Positions 53,744 through 62,930 of a stretch of 64,000 bases of DNA are shown here, piece by piece. The notes beneath the pieces were generated by a model. That model was not told the origin of the DNA, ran no database searches, and saw only the letters and a list, made by a program, of their open reading frames with translations. Origin of the DNA: Telluribacter humicola. Lineage in GTDB: Bacteria; Bacteroidota; Bacteroidia; Cytophagales; Spirosomataceae. The stretch spans positions 2,232,001-2,296,000 of the forward strand of contig NZ_JAFIQT010000001.1 in the NCBI RefSeq assembly GCF_017355935.1, given 5' to 3'. How positions within the stretch are numbered: position 1 is the stretch's first letter; each line of letters opens with the position of its first letter. Made by a program: the position numbers and the translations under genes.

Positions 53744-55585
53744 TTATTCAATATCTTTGGGTGAAGCCAGTATATCTGCGGGGACGAATAGCTCGCCGGT
53801 ATGTATATCCAGCAGTCCGTTCCGCTCGTCCTCAATATTGGTGGCCTGGGTATAGATATCACCCGCGATGGGTCGCTTGCGCAGCTCCTGTTTGAATTGT
53901 CGGATGCGCTCCGCCCTGACTTCCAGATCATCGGGACCACCATAATCCGAAAACCCAAAGCCTCCCCATTCACTTACTATAAGTGGTATTTGCTTGCGGT
54001 AGAAGAAAGGATCACCTACTACAAGCGGAAAAGCAGCGACACCTTCGGTTTCGCCCCTGACTAGCATATCCAGCAGCTCCTTCCAGCGGGTCAGGTCCGG
54101 CGTGTACAGGTGAGCGGTCAGCAGGTCAGACTTCAGACGTCCCAGGTATGAGATATGCTGCCAGCCGTCGTTGTCCACCACCAGGAACTGTGGGTAGGCG
54201 ATGTGCATGTAGTGGTACATGTCAATAATGTACTTGCGCGTTTCAGGATTGGTCGCGATATCCTGAGCCCCCCAGTCTTCATTATAAAGGCTCCAGATAA
54301 CTACCGAGGGGTTGGTCTCGAGCAGGGCAAGCATCCGGAAAAGCTCAGCCTTGTGATTTTCACGACTCAGGTTGGTACTACTGTGCGGACTGGGTACCTC
54401 TACCCATAGCAGTAGTCCCAGTTCATCAGCCAGGTTATATATACGGGGATCAACTCCGGCTATATGCACACGCACCAGGTTACAGCCCAGTTCTTTCATG
54501 GCGTGCATGTGCAGCTTCATTTCTTCGTAGGTAGCCGTACCGGGCTGGTACAGGATACCATCAAGGTATATAGGCTTGTTATTCAGATACACGTAGCGTC
54601 CTCTCGCTTCGATCTTACGAAGGCCAAAGTGAGCTTCGATTTCGGCGGCATAGCCTTCAGTGTCTATAAGTTGGGCCACCAACCGGTACAGCGCCGGATT
54701 TTCGGGGCTCCAGAGCTGGGCGTCAGGTACTTCCAGTACCACCCGCTGCATTTTCTGTCCGGCTTCTAGCTTGAGAGGATAGTCAGAGGTGGCAATGGGA
54801 TCGCCGCTACGCTGGTCACGCTCGTACACGTTCAGTCGCAGGATGTACTGTCCCGGATCATGAATGCGGGTAGTGATATTAAATCGTACCAGGGAATCTT
54901 CTACATGACTCACTACTCCGACGCGGGAGCGCAGGCGATTGCGTTCAACGGCTTCAAGCCACACACTGCGCACGGCTCCGGTATAAGTCTGGTACCAGAT
55001 TCCTCCCCGTTTATAGACATGCGATTCCTGTTTTCCGCGGGGAATATCGGCATCCATGGAGTCAGCGATGCGTACCGTCAGGCGGTTGACCGGCTGGAGG
55101 TACTCTTCGTTCAGCTCGTAAGAAAAAGAGGTATACTCACCGAAGTGGATTTCTTCCCCTTCAACGGTCGTAAGTGGTCGACCATTCAGCCAGACGCGGG
55201 TTTCGTACCCGCAGGCCCCAAACGTCAGCTGAAACATGGAGTGGCCAAGGCTCTTGTCACGCTTGGGTAGAGGGAATTCCCGTTCATACCAGACTATGAC
55301 CTTATCGTGCCAGGTGGGGGAGTCTTTCTGAAGGCCCTTCGCCTGGATCAGATGCTCTTCTACCGAGCCGGGCCACTGTGCATTATGTTGGAACTGGTGC
55401 CCCAGGTGCCAGCCTTCGTTCAGACCACGGTCATCGTTGTCCAACTCAAAGCGCCACTCCCCGTCCAGTAGTATGTACGTATTGGGGCGTAATACAGCCC
55501 TCGGTAATGGATTAATGAATTTCTCACTAACGGGGGCTGCTTCTACTCCTTCAGTAATGCCAAAATTGGGGTGCTGTAAATCCAT
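53744..55585 (-). CDS. Glycoside hydrolase family 2
   Basis: A 613-residue enzyme with the GH2 order: sugar-binding jelly roll (about 20-200; WYEREFPLPKR, GGIWYQTYTGAVRSVWLE), immunoglobulin-like domain (about 205-325) and TIM barrel. Acid/base Glu436 is in SLYNEDWGAQD and nucleophile Glu539 in IVSEWGGFGFSD. No signal peptide is seen, so it probably acts in the cytoplasm or is exported in another way. Likely activity is beta-galactosidase, beta-mannosidase or beta-glucuronidase; I cannot decide. It is a single-gene unit in a sugar-degradation block. Confidence 0.92.
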   Translation of the reverse strand: MDLQHPNFGITEGVEAAPVSEKFINPLPRAVLRPNTYILLDGEWRFELDNDDRGLNEGWHLGHQFQHNAQWPGSVEEHLIQAKGLQKDSPTWHDKVIVWYEREFPLPKRDKSLGHSMFQLTFGACGYETRVWLNGRPLTTVEGEEIHFGEYTSFSYELNEEYLQPVNRLTVRIADSMDADIPRGKQESHVYKRGGIWYQTYTGAVRSVWLEAVERNRLRSRVGVVSHVEDSLVRFNITTRIHDPGQYILRLNVYERDQRSGDPIATSDYPLKLEAGQKMQRVVLEVPDAQLWSPENPALYRLVAQLIDTEGYAAEIEAHFGLRKIEARGRYVYLNNKPIYLDGILYQPGTATYEEMKLHMHAMKELGCNLVRVHIAGVDPRIYNLADELGLLLWVEVPSPHSSTNLSRENHKAELFRMLALLETNPSVVIWSLYNEDWGAQDIATNPETRKYIIDMYHYMHIAYPQFLVVDNDGWQHISYLGRLKSDLLTAHLYTPDLTRWKELLDMLVRGETEGVAAFPLVVGDPFFYRKQIPLIVSEWGGFGFSDYGGPDDLEVRAERIRQFKQELRKRPIAGDIYTQATNIEDERNGLLDIHTGELFVPADILASPKDIE

Positions 55586-55711
55586 ACAATTTCAATTAGA
55601 TCATTGCAACTAGTTGATAGGTGTACTTCTCGCTTTCCCTTCCAACTACGGATTTAAGCCGGGTTTTGTTTTATTTATTTTGCTGGTGAGTACTCTGTCA
55701 GTTACTACTGT

Positions 55712-56260
55712 TTACAGTAGGCGCACTACCTTCACGAACCGCTGCTCGTAGTAATCATTCAGGGGAGTGATGGTGACAGCAGACTGCTTACCCGATGAAG
55801 AATGGATAAATTCAAGACCTGAATCATCGTTTTTGACAACGATTCCGATATGGCCTACCGTGCGGGTAGAAGGGTCGGTACCTGTAAAGAGTATAAGGTC
55901 ACCAGGTGTAGCCCTGGCGAGCTGAACGGGGGTACCCACATCCGTAAAATCAACGGAAGAACGGGGCACATCTATGTCGAAGTGGTTATAGACATAGTTG
56001 ATAAAGCCGGAGCAGTCAAAGCCTACTTCCGGATCGGTAGAGCCATACTTGTACGGTACTCCGTAAAAAAGCTTAGCGTAATCGACTACTTCCTCCGGGT
56101 CGGTATCACCTGATCCTGAGGTTTCGGTCATAGTAGTAGTATACAAGGAGGCCTGACTGACACTACTCATTTTCTCTTCCTGCCGGGTATCTGTTGTCTG
56201 CTGATTACATGCAGATACTAATCCCAGCGCCACAATCCAAATTGAGTATTTCATAAGCAT
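55712..56260 (-). CDS. NlpC/P60 family lipoprotein
   Basis: A 182-residue lipoprotein (VSACNQQTTD, lipidated Cys at about 18) with a C-terminal NlpC/P60 peptidase domain: catalytic Cys in VGFDCSGFINYVY, His in VGHIGIVV and the third polar residue in EFIHSS. Such enzymes cut peptidoglycan stem peptides, usually gamma-D-Glu-diaminopimelate bonds. The second Met (56254) is an equally good start. It sits between GH2 and an esterase gene on the same strand, with gaps of 126 and 55 bp. Confidence 0.92.
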   Translation of the reverse strand: MLMKYSIWIVALGLVSACNQQTTDTRQEEKMSSVSQASLYTTTMTETSGSGDTDPEEVVDYAKLFYGVPYKYGSTDPEVGFDCSGFINYVYNHFDIDVPRSSVDFTDVGTPVQLARATPGDLILFTGTDPSTRTVGHIGIVVKNDDSGLEFIHSSSGKQSAVTITPLNDYYEQRFVKVVRLL

Positions 56261-56315
56261 ATAAGGGCTACCTCCTCAGGGAGGAGGTAACGGGAGGTTT
56301 TAGGGGTGAATCAGC

Positions 56316-57191
56316 TCACCGGTGAAAACTCTGACTGATAAATGCCAGCGCTTCGGGTAGTCCGGTACGCCAGTATTCCCAGGTATGTCCTCCATTTCTA
56401 ACCCTATATTCGTGCGGAACGTTCCGGTCTTTCATTAAAATGTGCAACGTGGAATTGCCTTTGTACAAGAAATCATCATCGCCACAGTCCAGATAAAACC
56501 GTACATCCTTCTTCCGCTCCTCGGGCAACTGCTGCATCAGGTACAGAATACTGTTCTGATTCCAATAGTCGGAAATGCGGTTTTCGCCTTCCTTCACTTC
56601 TTCCAGCGCCATGCGGTACCTTCTCAGAAACTCGGGGTGCGTGAGGGCATTGATCTCTTCGTCGGTACGTACGGCCGCGCTCATGGCCGCACAGGCAGCA
56701 AATAGGTCGGGGTGGTGCAGCGAGTACAACAGTGAGCCAAAGCCCCCCATCGACAAGCCCGCCACCGCCCGGTATTCTTTCTTGCTGAGGCAGCGGTAGT
56801 TCTTTTCGATGTGAGGAATGAGCTCTTTTATGAAAAAGTCTTCAAACTGGTACTTGCCTTCGCGATTGTTGAGGTAGTAGGTCATTTCGGCATCGGGCAT
56901 TACGACGATCATGGGAGCTATGGTACCTTCCTGAATACCTTTATCAACGATGCGCTGCATCTCTCCAAACTGTATCCATCCCGTCTGATCATCGCCACCA
57001 CCATGCAGCAGGTACACCACCGGATAGCGGCGTTTGGAGGTCTCGTAACCTGCCGGTAGGTACAGTCCAAATTTCTTTTCTCTCTTAAGAATAGAACTCT
57101 GCAGGCTAAGATTATCAAAAACAGTACTTTGCTGGGCAAAAAGATAATAGGGGAGTAAGCTGAAAAACAGGATAATTAAGCGTAGCTTCAT
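56316..57191 (-). CDS. Exported esterase (PF00756-type alpha/beta hydrolase)
   Basis: A 291-residue protein with signal peptide MKLRLIILFFSLLPYYLFAQ and an esterase-D-like fold: YLLHGGGDDQTGW (oxyanion region), nucleophile Ser in VAGLSMGGFGSLL, Asp in LDCGDDDFLYKGN and His in RNGGHTWEYWRTGL. Homologues include feruloyl and acetyl-xylan esterases, fitting the neighbouring hemicellulose-type hydrolases, but substrate prediction from sequence is weak. Confidence 0.9.
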   Translation of the reverse strand: MKLRLIILFFSLLPYYLFAQQSTVFDNLSLQSSILKREKKFGLYLPAGYETSKRRYPVVYLLHGGGDDQTGWIQFGEMQRIVDKGIQEGTIAPMIVVMPDAEMTYYLNNREGKYQFEDFFIKELIPHIEKNYRCLSKKEYRAVAGLSMGGFGSLLYSLHHPDLFAACAAMSAAVRTDEEINALTHPEFLRRYRMALEEVKEGENRISDYWNQNSILYLMQQLPEERKKDVRFYLDCGDDDFLYKGNSTLHILMKDRNVPHEYRVRNGGHTWEYWRTGLPEALAFISQSFHR

Positions 57192-57537
57192 GGATAGAAA
57201 ATTGATTTATAGGAATATGAATTAAGTATGTAATTCCTGACTAAGTAGCCCGGGAGAGGAATCTAATGGTTTTTTGCTGTACCAAATAATTAAAGGTGCA
57301 GGAGCTGGAGAAGGTCTGCGATTTTAAACTATATTTAAACCATTTGTAAGAAAATGTGTGGAAGTATTCTCTAACAAAAGTAGCTTTACAAGTGGTAGTT
57401 TTTCTCGGAGTGCACATTGATAACGGTGCAGTAGGGACTGAAAGGGACTCAGGCAGTAGTAGGGCTGGTGCTCAAGCCGGGGATGCTTTATATTCAATGG
57501 TGTACATGTAATAGTAGTACCGTAACAGACTTATAGT
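57192..57537. other. Divergent intergenic region, 346 bp
   Basis: The gap between the divergent esterase and the PAS kinase gene. It is AT-rich, holds both promoters by position, and shows no exact -7 box, hairpin or ORF that I would call. Confidence 0.5.
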
Positions 57538-59994
57538 ATGGTTGTGGGACCTTCGATAAATCGGTTTTATGACATCTTCAGGCAAGCTCCCGCAGCAATG
57601 GCTGTTTTTAGAGCAACTGACTGTCAGGCAGAATTTGTTAATGAAAAATACAGAGAGACTTTTGGCGAAAAACCCACTGGCTCGAATCAATACCCCCATC
57701 CTGACCTTGTCAGTGGCAAACTCTTTGAAATGAATGTAAACCAGGTAGTTGGTTCAGGGCAAGTACTCGTCCTGGACAACCAGCCCCTACCTATAAAGAG
57801 TGATAGCAAACACGAAGTAGGGTACTTTCAGTTAACATTCCAGCCACTTATGGGCGCAGCCAGCGGTGTGGAAAGTGTGCTATTAATGGCTACCGAATTG
57901 AAAAGTTGTATGCCTGATAATGGCCATGCTGCTGAACCTATGGGTACTTCCCATCAGGCTTCTCTGGCCTGGACCGATACCCTGGCTCAATCCAATCCGG
58001 AAAACCTAATGGTGTTACAGGTAGGGCAAAACGCTGACATACGACTACAAAACGCTGAGGCAGGTAGTGTGATGCAGCCAACCCAGTTACAGGATATTCT
58101 GGAGGGGGCACTGAGTGCAATGCTGGTTTGTGAGCCGGTTCGCACCGCGCAGGGTGAGATAAGAGATTTCAGGATTGGTATGGCTAACCAGGAGGCCTCG
58201 GCTATCACTGGCTACCCGGACTATCACCTGCCCCAATCTACTCTACTGGGACTATTTCCGGACTTTCAGAAAATAGATATCCCATCGGTAGGAGGTACTG
58301 TCTTCGAAGAGTTATGTGAAATAGTGAACACGGGTACGCCCCTTCAGGATGAAGTATTCGCACAAATGAGCCGGCATGAGGAGAGGAGGTGGTATAAGAT
58401 CAGAGCCAGCCGCCTGGATGAGCGTATCCTGCTATCATTTAACGACATCACCGAAAGCAGGCAAGCCACTCAGACCGTGGAGCAGCAGGCCGAATTTATA
58501 CAGTGTATTTTCGACCTGATTCCTTCGGGTATCGCCCATCTGCAACCGGTACAGGATAGTAAGGGCCGGGTAACGGACTTTGTGGTAAAGCAGGTCAGTA
58601 AAGCTTCTTTACGTCAGATAGGCATTGACCCTGAGAATGCTACTGATAAGTTCCTTAGTACCTTGCTGCCAGATTATCGCAAGACTGCGATTTTTGGTGC
58701 CTTCCAGCAGGTAATGTACTTTACTCCGTTCATACAGGGCGAGTTTGTCTATACATACAAAGGCAAAAACAGGGCCTGGATTAACATGGCTGCGTCTAAG
58801 TATGGTGATGGCTTGATTGTCTCCTTTGATAATGTGACAGAAGCCAAGCGAAACGAACAGCACATCAAAGATTCGGAAGAGCGGCTGCAGACTATTATTG
58901 ATACCGTACAGATTTCGGTGGGCTTACTAAGTCCTCTATATAATGAGAAGAATGAGCTGGTAGACTTCTGGTTCAGAACCGCCAACCAGGCGTATGCTGC
59001 CGCTCTGGGGCAGCCCCGTACTGATATCATCAATACCAAACTTAGTCAATGGATACCCGGGTACCTGTCCAATGGCCTTTTTGAGGCCTATCGGGACGTA
59101 TACCTAACTGGGGAGGGGCGCCAGTTTGACTTTCATTACCACAACGATGGCTTCGACGATTGGGTGGATGTGAAGGCAACTAAGATCAGTGATTTTCTGC
59201 TGATAACGGGTACCAACTACACCCGTCTGAAGCAGGTGCAGTTACAGGCCGAGGAACTGGTGGAGGATCTTCGCAAATCCAACAATAACCTGGAGAAGTT
59301 TGCCTACGTGGCCTCCCATGACCTTCAGGAGCCTCTACGTAAGATACAGGCCTTCGGAGAAATCCTGCAAAAGAAACACGCGACCAGTCTGGACGAAAGC
59401 GGTGTTGATCTGATTCGCCGGATGCAGAAGTCAGCCGACCGAATGCAAACCCTCATTACTGACCTCCTGACTTACTCACGCGTATCTTCAAACAGGACCC
59501 GCACCCAGGTTATAGATCTGAACCGGCTGGTGAATGACCTGCTCGTTGATTTCGATACTGTTATACAGGAAAAGAATGCGGTAGTGCAGGTTGAGGAGCT
59601 GCCTGTAATTACGGGAGAGCTTACCCAACTACGGCAACTCTTCCAGAACCTCCTGAGCAACTCGCTGAAGTTTACGAGCCAGGAGCGACAGCTGCGCATT
59701 GAGATTTCCAGTAAAAAAGTAACAGGACGTACCACGGGCGGAATCGTGCCTTCCTCCGAAGCGGACAAGTCTTTCGCTCAGATTGAGATCAGGGATAACG
59801 GCATTGGCTTTGACCCTAAGTATACGGAGCGCATTTTTCAGGTATTCCAGCGGCTGCACGGACGATCCGAATACCCCGGGACGGGTATCGGACTAGCCAT
59901 CGTACAGAAGGTAATCGAAAACCATAAAGGCTACCTTACGGCTGAGGGAAGACCCAACGCGGGAGCTACCTTCCGGCTATTGCTTCCCCTATGA
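57538..59994 (+). CDS. Multi-PAS hybrid-free sensor histidine kinase
   Basis: An 818-residue soluble kinase. There are four PAS-like regions (about residues 5-120, 180-310, 320-435 and 445-570; each opens with a motif like FDLIPSGIAHLQP or IDTVQISVGLLSP). They are followed by a HisKA dimerisation domain with phosphoacceptor His594 (FAYVASHDLQEPLRK) and an ATPase domain (NLLSNSLKF, IRDNGIGFDP, GTGIGLAIV). No membrane segment and no receiver domain, so it senses a cytosolic signal and needs a separate regulator, which is not adjacent. The start at 57538 gives an N-terminal PAS directly. Confidence 0.92.
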   Translation: MVVGPSINRFYDIFRQAPAAMAVFRATDCQAEFVNEKYRETFGEKPTGSNQYPHPDLVSGKLFEMNVNQVVGSGQVLVLDNQPLPIKSDSKHEVGYFQLTFQPLMGAASGVESVLLMATELKSCMPDNGHAAEPMGTSHQASLAWTDTLAQSNPENLMVLQVGQNADIRLQNAEAGSVMQPTQLQDILEGALSAMLVCEPVRTAQGEIRDFRIGMANQEASAITGYPDYHLPQSTLLGLFPDFQKIDIPSVGGTVFEELCEIVNTGTPLQDEVFAQMSRHEERRWYKIRASRLDERILLSFNDITESRQATQTVEQQAEFIQCIFDLIPSGIAHLQPVQDSKGRVTDFVVKQVSKASLRQIGIDPENATDKFLSTLLPDYRKTAIFGAFQQVMYFTPFIQGEFVYTYKGKNRAWINMAASKYGDGLIVSFDNVTEAKRNEQHIKDSEERLQTIIDTVQISVGLLSPLYNEKNELVDFWFRTANQAYAAALGQPRTDIINTKLSQWIPGYLSNGLFEAYRDVYLTGEGRQFDFHYHNDGFDDWVDVKATKISDFLLITGTNYTRLKQVQLQAEELVEDLRKSNNNLEKFAYVASHDLQEPLRKIQAFGEILQKKHATSLDESGVDLIRRMQKSADRMQTLITDLLTYSRVSSNRTRTQVIDLNRLVNDLLVDFDTVIQEKNAVVQVEELPVITGELTQLRQLFQNLLSNSLKFTSQERQLRIEISSKKVTGRTTGGIVPSSEADKSFAQIEIRDNGIGFDPKYTERIFQVFQRLHGRSEYPGTGIGLAIVQKVIENHKGYLTAEGRPNAGATFRLLLPL

Positions 59995-60095
59995 TGTTTG
60001 TAGAGGTGTATTTTAAGTCCGAAGGATAAGTAAAGTAGGTGTCTTTTTTGCTTTAATTTACGTCTGTTACTTATTTATACTTATCAATCCCCTAC

Positions 60096-61370
60096 ATGCA
60101 CAAGTTGTTTCGTCCTGCCTGTATGACTGCCGCCGTGGCAGGCATCAGCTCCCTATTGGCTTTTACCGGTGATATATCTGCCCTCAAACCCAAAGCCGAC
60201 ACTCCCAAATTAGCTACCTCCATCAAAGTACCTCAGGGCTTTATAACCACTATTGTGGCCGAGGACCTGGTAGGAGCCCGGCATATGGTAGTGTCCAAAA
60301 GCGGGGATCTGTACGTGAAGCTTTCAAAACTCAAAGACGGCAAAGGCGTATACCGCCTTCGTGACGCCAATAAAGACGGAGTACCCGAAGAGGTAACCAG
60401 CTTTGGCGACTACAAAGGCACAGGTATAACCATCAAGGATGGCTACCTGTACGCTACATCTAATAGCGCGATCTACCGCTATAAGCTCAACGAAAAAGAA
60501 GAGATCATCAATCCGGACCAGCCCGAGACCATTGTAACGGGTATGGTAGATACCGGTCGTGATAACTCCAAGTCCATTGCATTGGATGACAAAGGGAATA
60601 TCTACGTGAATATTGGTTCGTCAAACGATGCCTGCCGCGAAGCGGGTACCGGTAAGGGTATGATGCCCTGTACCCTGCTTGATACCGTAGGAGGTATCTG
60701 GCGCTTCAAGGCCGACGTGAAGAACCAGACCCAGAAAGATGGCGTACGCTTTGCGACAGGTCTGAAAAATACTGTCGGGCTCGACTGGAACCGGAAGACC
60801 AGCTCGCTGTTTGTGTTGCACCACGGCCGGGGTCAGTTCCATGATTTTTATCCGCAGTACTATACCCCCAAGCACAGCGCCCTGCTTCCTTCCGAAGCCA
60901 TGTACGAGCTGCACGAAGGGGATGATGCGGGCTGGCCGTACATCTACTACGATCACATTCAGAAAAAGAAAATGCTGGCACCGGAATACGGTGGAGACGG
61001 CAAGAAAACAGGTGGTAAAAATGCTATTAATCCCGTAGTAGGCTTCCCGGCGCACCTGGGTCCTAACGGAATGTTGTTTTATACCGGCAACATGTTCCCG
61101 GCCAGGTACAAGGATGGTGCTTTCGTAGCCTTCCACGGTCAGAACTCGGAGCTGAAGCAGGGGTACTTTGTGGCCTTTGTGCCTTTCAAAAATGGAAAGC
61201 CTTCGGGCCAGTGGGAAGTATTCGCGGATAATTTCGCGGGTATAGATCTGGCGAAGCCCAGCGGCCCAGTACAGCACCGTCCCTGCGGTTTGGCTCAGGG
61301 ACCTGATGGTTCGCTATATGTGTCCGATGACATGAACGGTACCATCTACCGGATTGCTTATAACAAGTAA
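60096..61370 (+). CDS. Sorbosone dehydrogenase-like exported protein
   Basis: A 424-residue exported beta-propeller protein (signal peptide to about residue 28). Motifs match the sugar/sorbosone dehydrogenase family: VPQGFITTIVAEDLVGARHM, FATGLKNTVGLDWNRKT, LHEGDDAGWPYIYYDH, FVAFHGQNSE and HRPCGLAQGPDGSLYVSDD. It is not a lipoprotein, unlike the relative at 49795. It probably oxidises a sugar or sugar aldehyde in the periplasm. A stand-alone gene; regulation not visible. Confidence 0.87.
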   Translation: MHKLFRPACMTAAVAGISSLLAFTGDISALKPKADTPKLATSIKVPQGFITTIVAEDLVGARHMVVSKSGDLYVKLSKLKDGKGVYRLRDANKDGVPEEVTSFGDYKGTGITIKDGYLYATSNSAIYRYKLNEKEEIINPDQPETIVTGMVDTGRDNSKSIALDDKGNIYVNIGSSNDACREAGTGKGMMPCTLLDTVGGIWRFKADVKNQTQKDGVRFATGLKNTVGLDWNRKTSSLFVLHHGRGQFHDFYPQYYTPKHSALLPSEAMYELHEGDDAGWPYIYYDHIQKKKMLAPEYGGDGKKTGGKNAINPVVGFPAHLGPNGMLFYTGNMFPARYKDGAFVAFHGQNSELKQGYFVAFVPFKNGKPSGQWEVFADNFAGIDLAKPSGPVQHRPCGLAQGPDGSLYVSDDMNGTIYRIAYNK

Positions 61371-61454
61371 TAAGCAGATAGTACTTTTGGATTAGACCAT
61401 GCAGGATGATTTATCAGGACTATCTTGAAAATACTGCTAACTCCTGAAGTACTC

Positions 61455-61490
61455 CTGACATAAGGTTGTCAGTTGACCGATCTAGCTTTG
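61455..61490 (+). promoter_or_regulatory. Promoter with overlapping palindrome upstream of the YdeI-like gene
   Basis: TAGCTTTG (61483-61490) is an exact -7 box. Ten bases before it lies the perfect inverted repeat CTGACA-taaggt-TGTCAG (61455-61472), placed where a -33 element should be. This looks like a repressor or activator site for the short ORF and YdeI-like gene downstream; the regulator is not known. Confidence 0.5.
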
Positions 61491-61516
61491 TAGTGTTCAC
61501 CTATAACAACTACAAC

Positions 61517-61621
61517 ATGATTGGTCAACTGATCTCCTTTAACTGGCTTAGCCTGTTACTCGCATTGGCTGCGAAAGCTTTGTTTGAGCATTATTATAGT
61601 TGTCATCTGATAATACACTAA
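61517..61621 (+). CDS. Short hydrophobic ORF, 34 aa
   Basis: A 34-codon frame beginning MIGQLISFNWLSLLLALAAK, 27 bp downstream of a good -7 box and ending 2 bp before the ATG of the YdeI-like gene. It could be a leader peptide, a small membrane protein or the truncated remains of a larger membrane protein such as a permease. No conservation can be judged here, so the call is weak. Confidence 0.3.
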   Translation: MIGQLISFNWLSLLLALAAKALFEHYYSCHLIIH

Positions 61622-61623
61622 TA

Positions 61624-62208
61624 ATGCAGAACAAAGAAATAGAAACTTTCTGCCCCACGAGCCGGCACGACTGGAGACAGTGGCTGGAAGAAAATCATAG
61701 GTCTAAGCAATCAATATGGCTTATTTTCTTCAAAGCGAAGTCGGGTGTACCAACCCTCTCATGGAGTGAGGCGGTTGACGAAGCGCTTTGCTTTGGCTGG
61801 ATTGACAGCACACGAAGATCTATTGATAATGAGAAGTTTTTGCAGTTCTTCTGCTGGCGAAAACCGAAGAGTGGTTGGTCAAAAGTTAATAAGGAAAAGG
61901 TACAGCGGCTGATAGAGGAAGGATTGATGACCCCGGCAGGCTACGAAAGTATCGCTACTGCCAGGCAGAATGGCTCCTGGGAAACGCTGGACGATGTAGA
62001 AGAGTTGAAGGTACCCACTGATCTAACGCAGGCATTCGAAGCCTTACCGGGTTCAGAAGCCTACTTTCTAAGTTTGAGCAAATCAGTCCGAAAAAGTATT
62101 CTGCATTGGATAGTCCTGGCCAAACGACCTGAAACCAGACAGAACCGAATCAACGAAGTAGCTGAACTGGCAGGCCAGAAGCAGAAGCCTAAACAGTTTA
62201 GAACTTGA
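61624..62208 (+). CDS. YdeI/OmpD-associated family protein
   Basis: A 194-residue cytosolic protein from ATG 61624 (the frame runs back to a TTG at 61600). The central WSEAVDEALCFGWIDSTRRS and FCWRKPKSGWSKVNKEKVQ segments and the C-terminal LSKSVRKSILHWIVLAKRPETR are diagnostic of the family. Members are implicated in resistance to cationic peptides in Enterobacteria, but the molecular function is unknown. It shares a promoter with the 34-aa ORF. A terminator follows 20 bp later. Confidence 0.88.
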   Translation: MQNKEIETFCPTSRHDWRQWLEENHRSKQSIWLIFFKAKSGVPTLSWSEAVDEALCFGWIDSTRRSIDNEKFLQFFCWRKPKSGWSKVNKEKVQRLIEEGLMTPAGYESIATARQNGSWETLDDVEELKVPTDLTQAFEALPGSEAYFLSLSKSVRKSILHWIVLAKRPETRQNRINEVAELAGQKQKPKQFRT

Positions 62209-62228
62209 AATGACTTAGAACAAATAGG

Positions 62229-62255
62229 AAGAGCCCGGCAACAAGCCGGGCTCTT
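62229..62255. terminator. Bidirectional terminator
   Basis: A perfect 11-bp stem AAGAGCCCGGC with a 5-nt loop between the convergent stops at 62208 and 62268. Confidence 0.9.
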
Positions 62256-62267
62256 CTTGTATCCAGA

Positions 62268-62840
62268 TTACTCAATACTGATCTTGTACTTATCCAGTAG
62301 CCCCGACACGCTATGCAGCGCGAAGCGGGCTTTACTGATCCGGTTGGCTTCGGGGTCAATGGAGAAGTGGTAGGAGGAGCGAAAGTCGGCTCCTTCGAGG
62401 ATGGTACTCCTGAATACGGCCCGGTTGAGGTCACAGTTGAGGAAGACGGCGTTGGTCAGATCAGCCTCCACAAAATCTACCTCTTCGAGCCGGCAGTCCG
62501 TAAAGCGGATATTCTTGAGCTTCAGTCTGTAAAAGGAAGAAAAGTTAAGCAGGCAGCTTTCGAACCGGAAGGTAATGATAAAGCCATTGCAGTCATTGAA
62601 GTGCAGCCCCAGCAGCTTACTGCCCTTAAAGAGTACATCTTTGAATACAGTACCTCTCAGTTTGGCCATACTCATATCACAATTCTCAAAGACACATTCT
62701 ACAAAGTGGTAGCCGGACAGGTCGGTGTTGGCGAAGGTACAGGCGGTAAACGTACAGTTTTCGTATTCACCTTTGGGTAAGGCCCCTTCAGCGTAGTTCT
62801 CATTTTGGTAGCCCTGCCCTTCTGTATAGTGTTTACTCAT
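62268..62840 (-). CDS. Pentapeptide-repeat protein
   Basis: A 190-residue protein made mostly of pentapeptide repeats of the A(D/N)LxF type forming a right-handed beta-helix (CTFTACTFANTDLSGYHFVE, ADLTNAVFLNCDLNRAVFRS). It ends with a helical tail (RFALHSVSGLLDKYKISIE), like Qnr/MfpA dimerisation ends. Qnr-type proteins mimic DNA and protect gyrase from quinolones, but many chromosomal homologues have no known activity, so resistance should not be assumed. A single gene with a shared downstream terminator. Confidence 0.9.
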   Translation of the reverse strand: MSKHYTEGQGYQNENYAEGALPKGEYENCTFTACTFANTDLSGYHFVECVFENCDMSMAKLRGTVFKDVLFKGSKLLGLHFNDCNGFIITFRFESCLLNFSSFYRLKLKNIRFTDCRLEEVDFVEADLTNAVFLNCDLNRAVFRSTILEGADFRSSYHFSIDPEANRISKARFALHSVSGLLDKYKISIE

Positions 62841-62930
62841 TTTTAGTCGTAAAGAGAGAATGAAGTATATTGGTTAACTCAGTAAAAAGCCCCGGCCACG
62901 GCCGGGGCTTTTCTGTACAGGTATTTGCTA

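Noticed and set aside
62268-62840. Quinolone-resistance gene (qnr)
   Set aside because: The pentapeptide fold is clear, but chromosomal relatives are common and no Qnr-specific loops can be confirmed, so only the family name is given.
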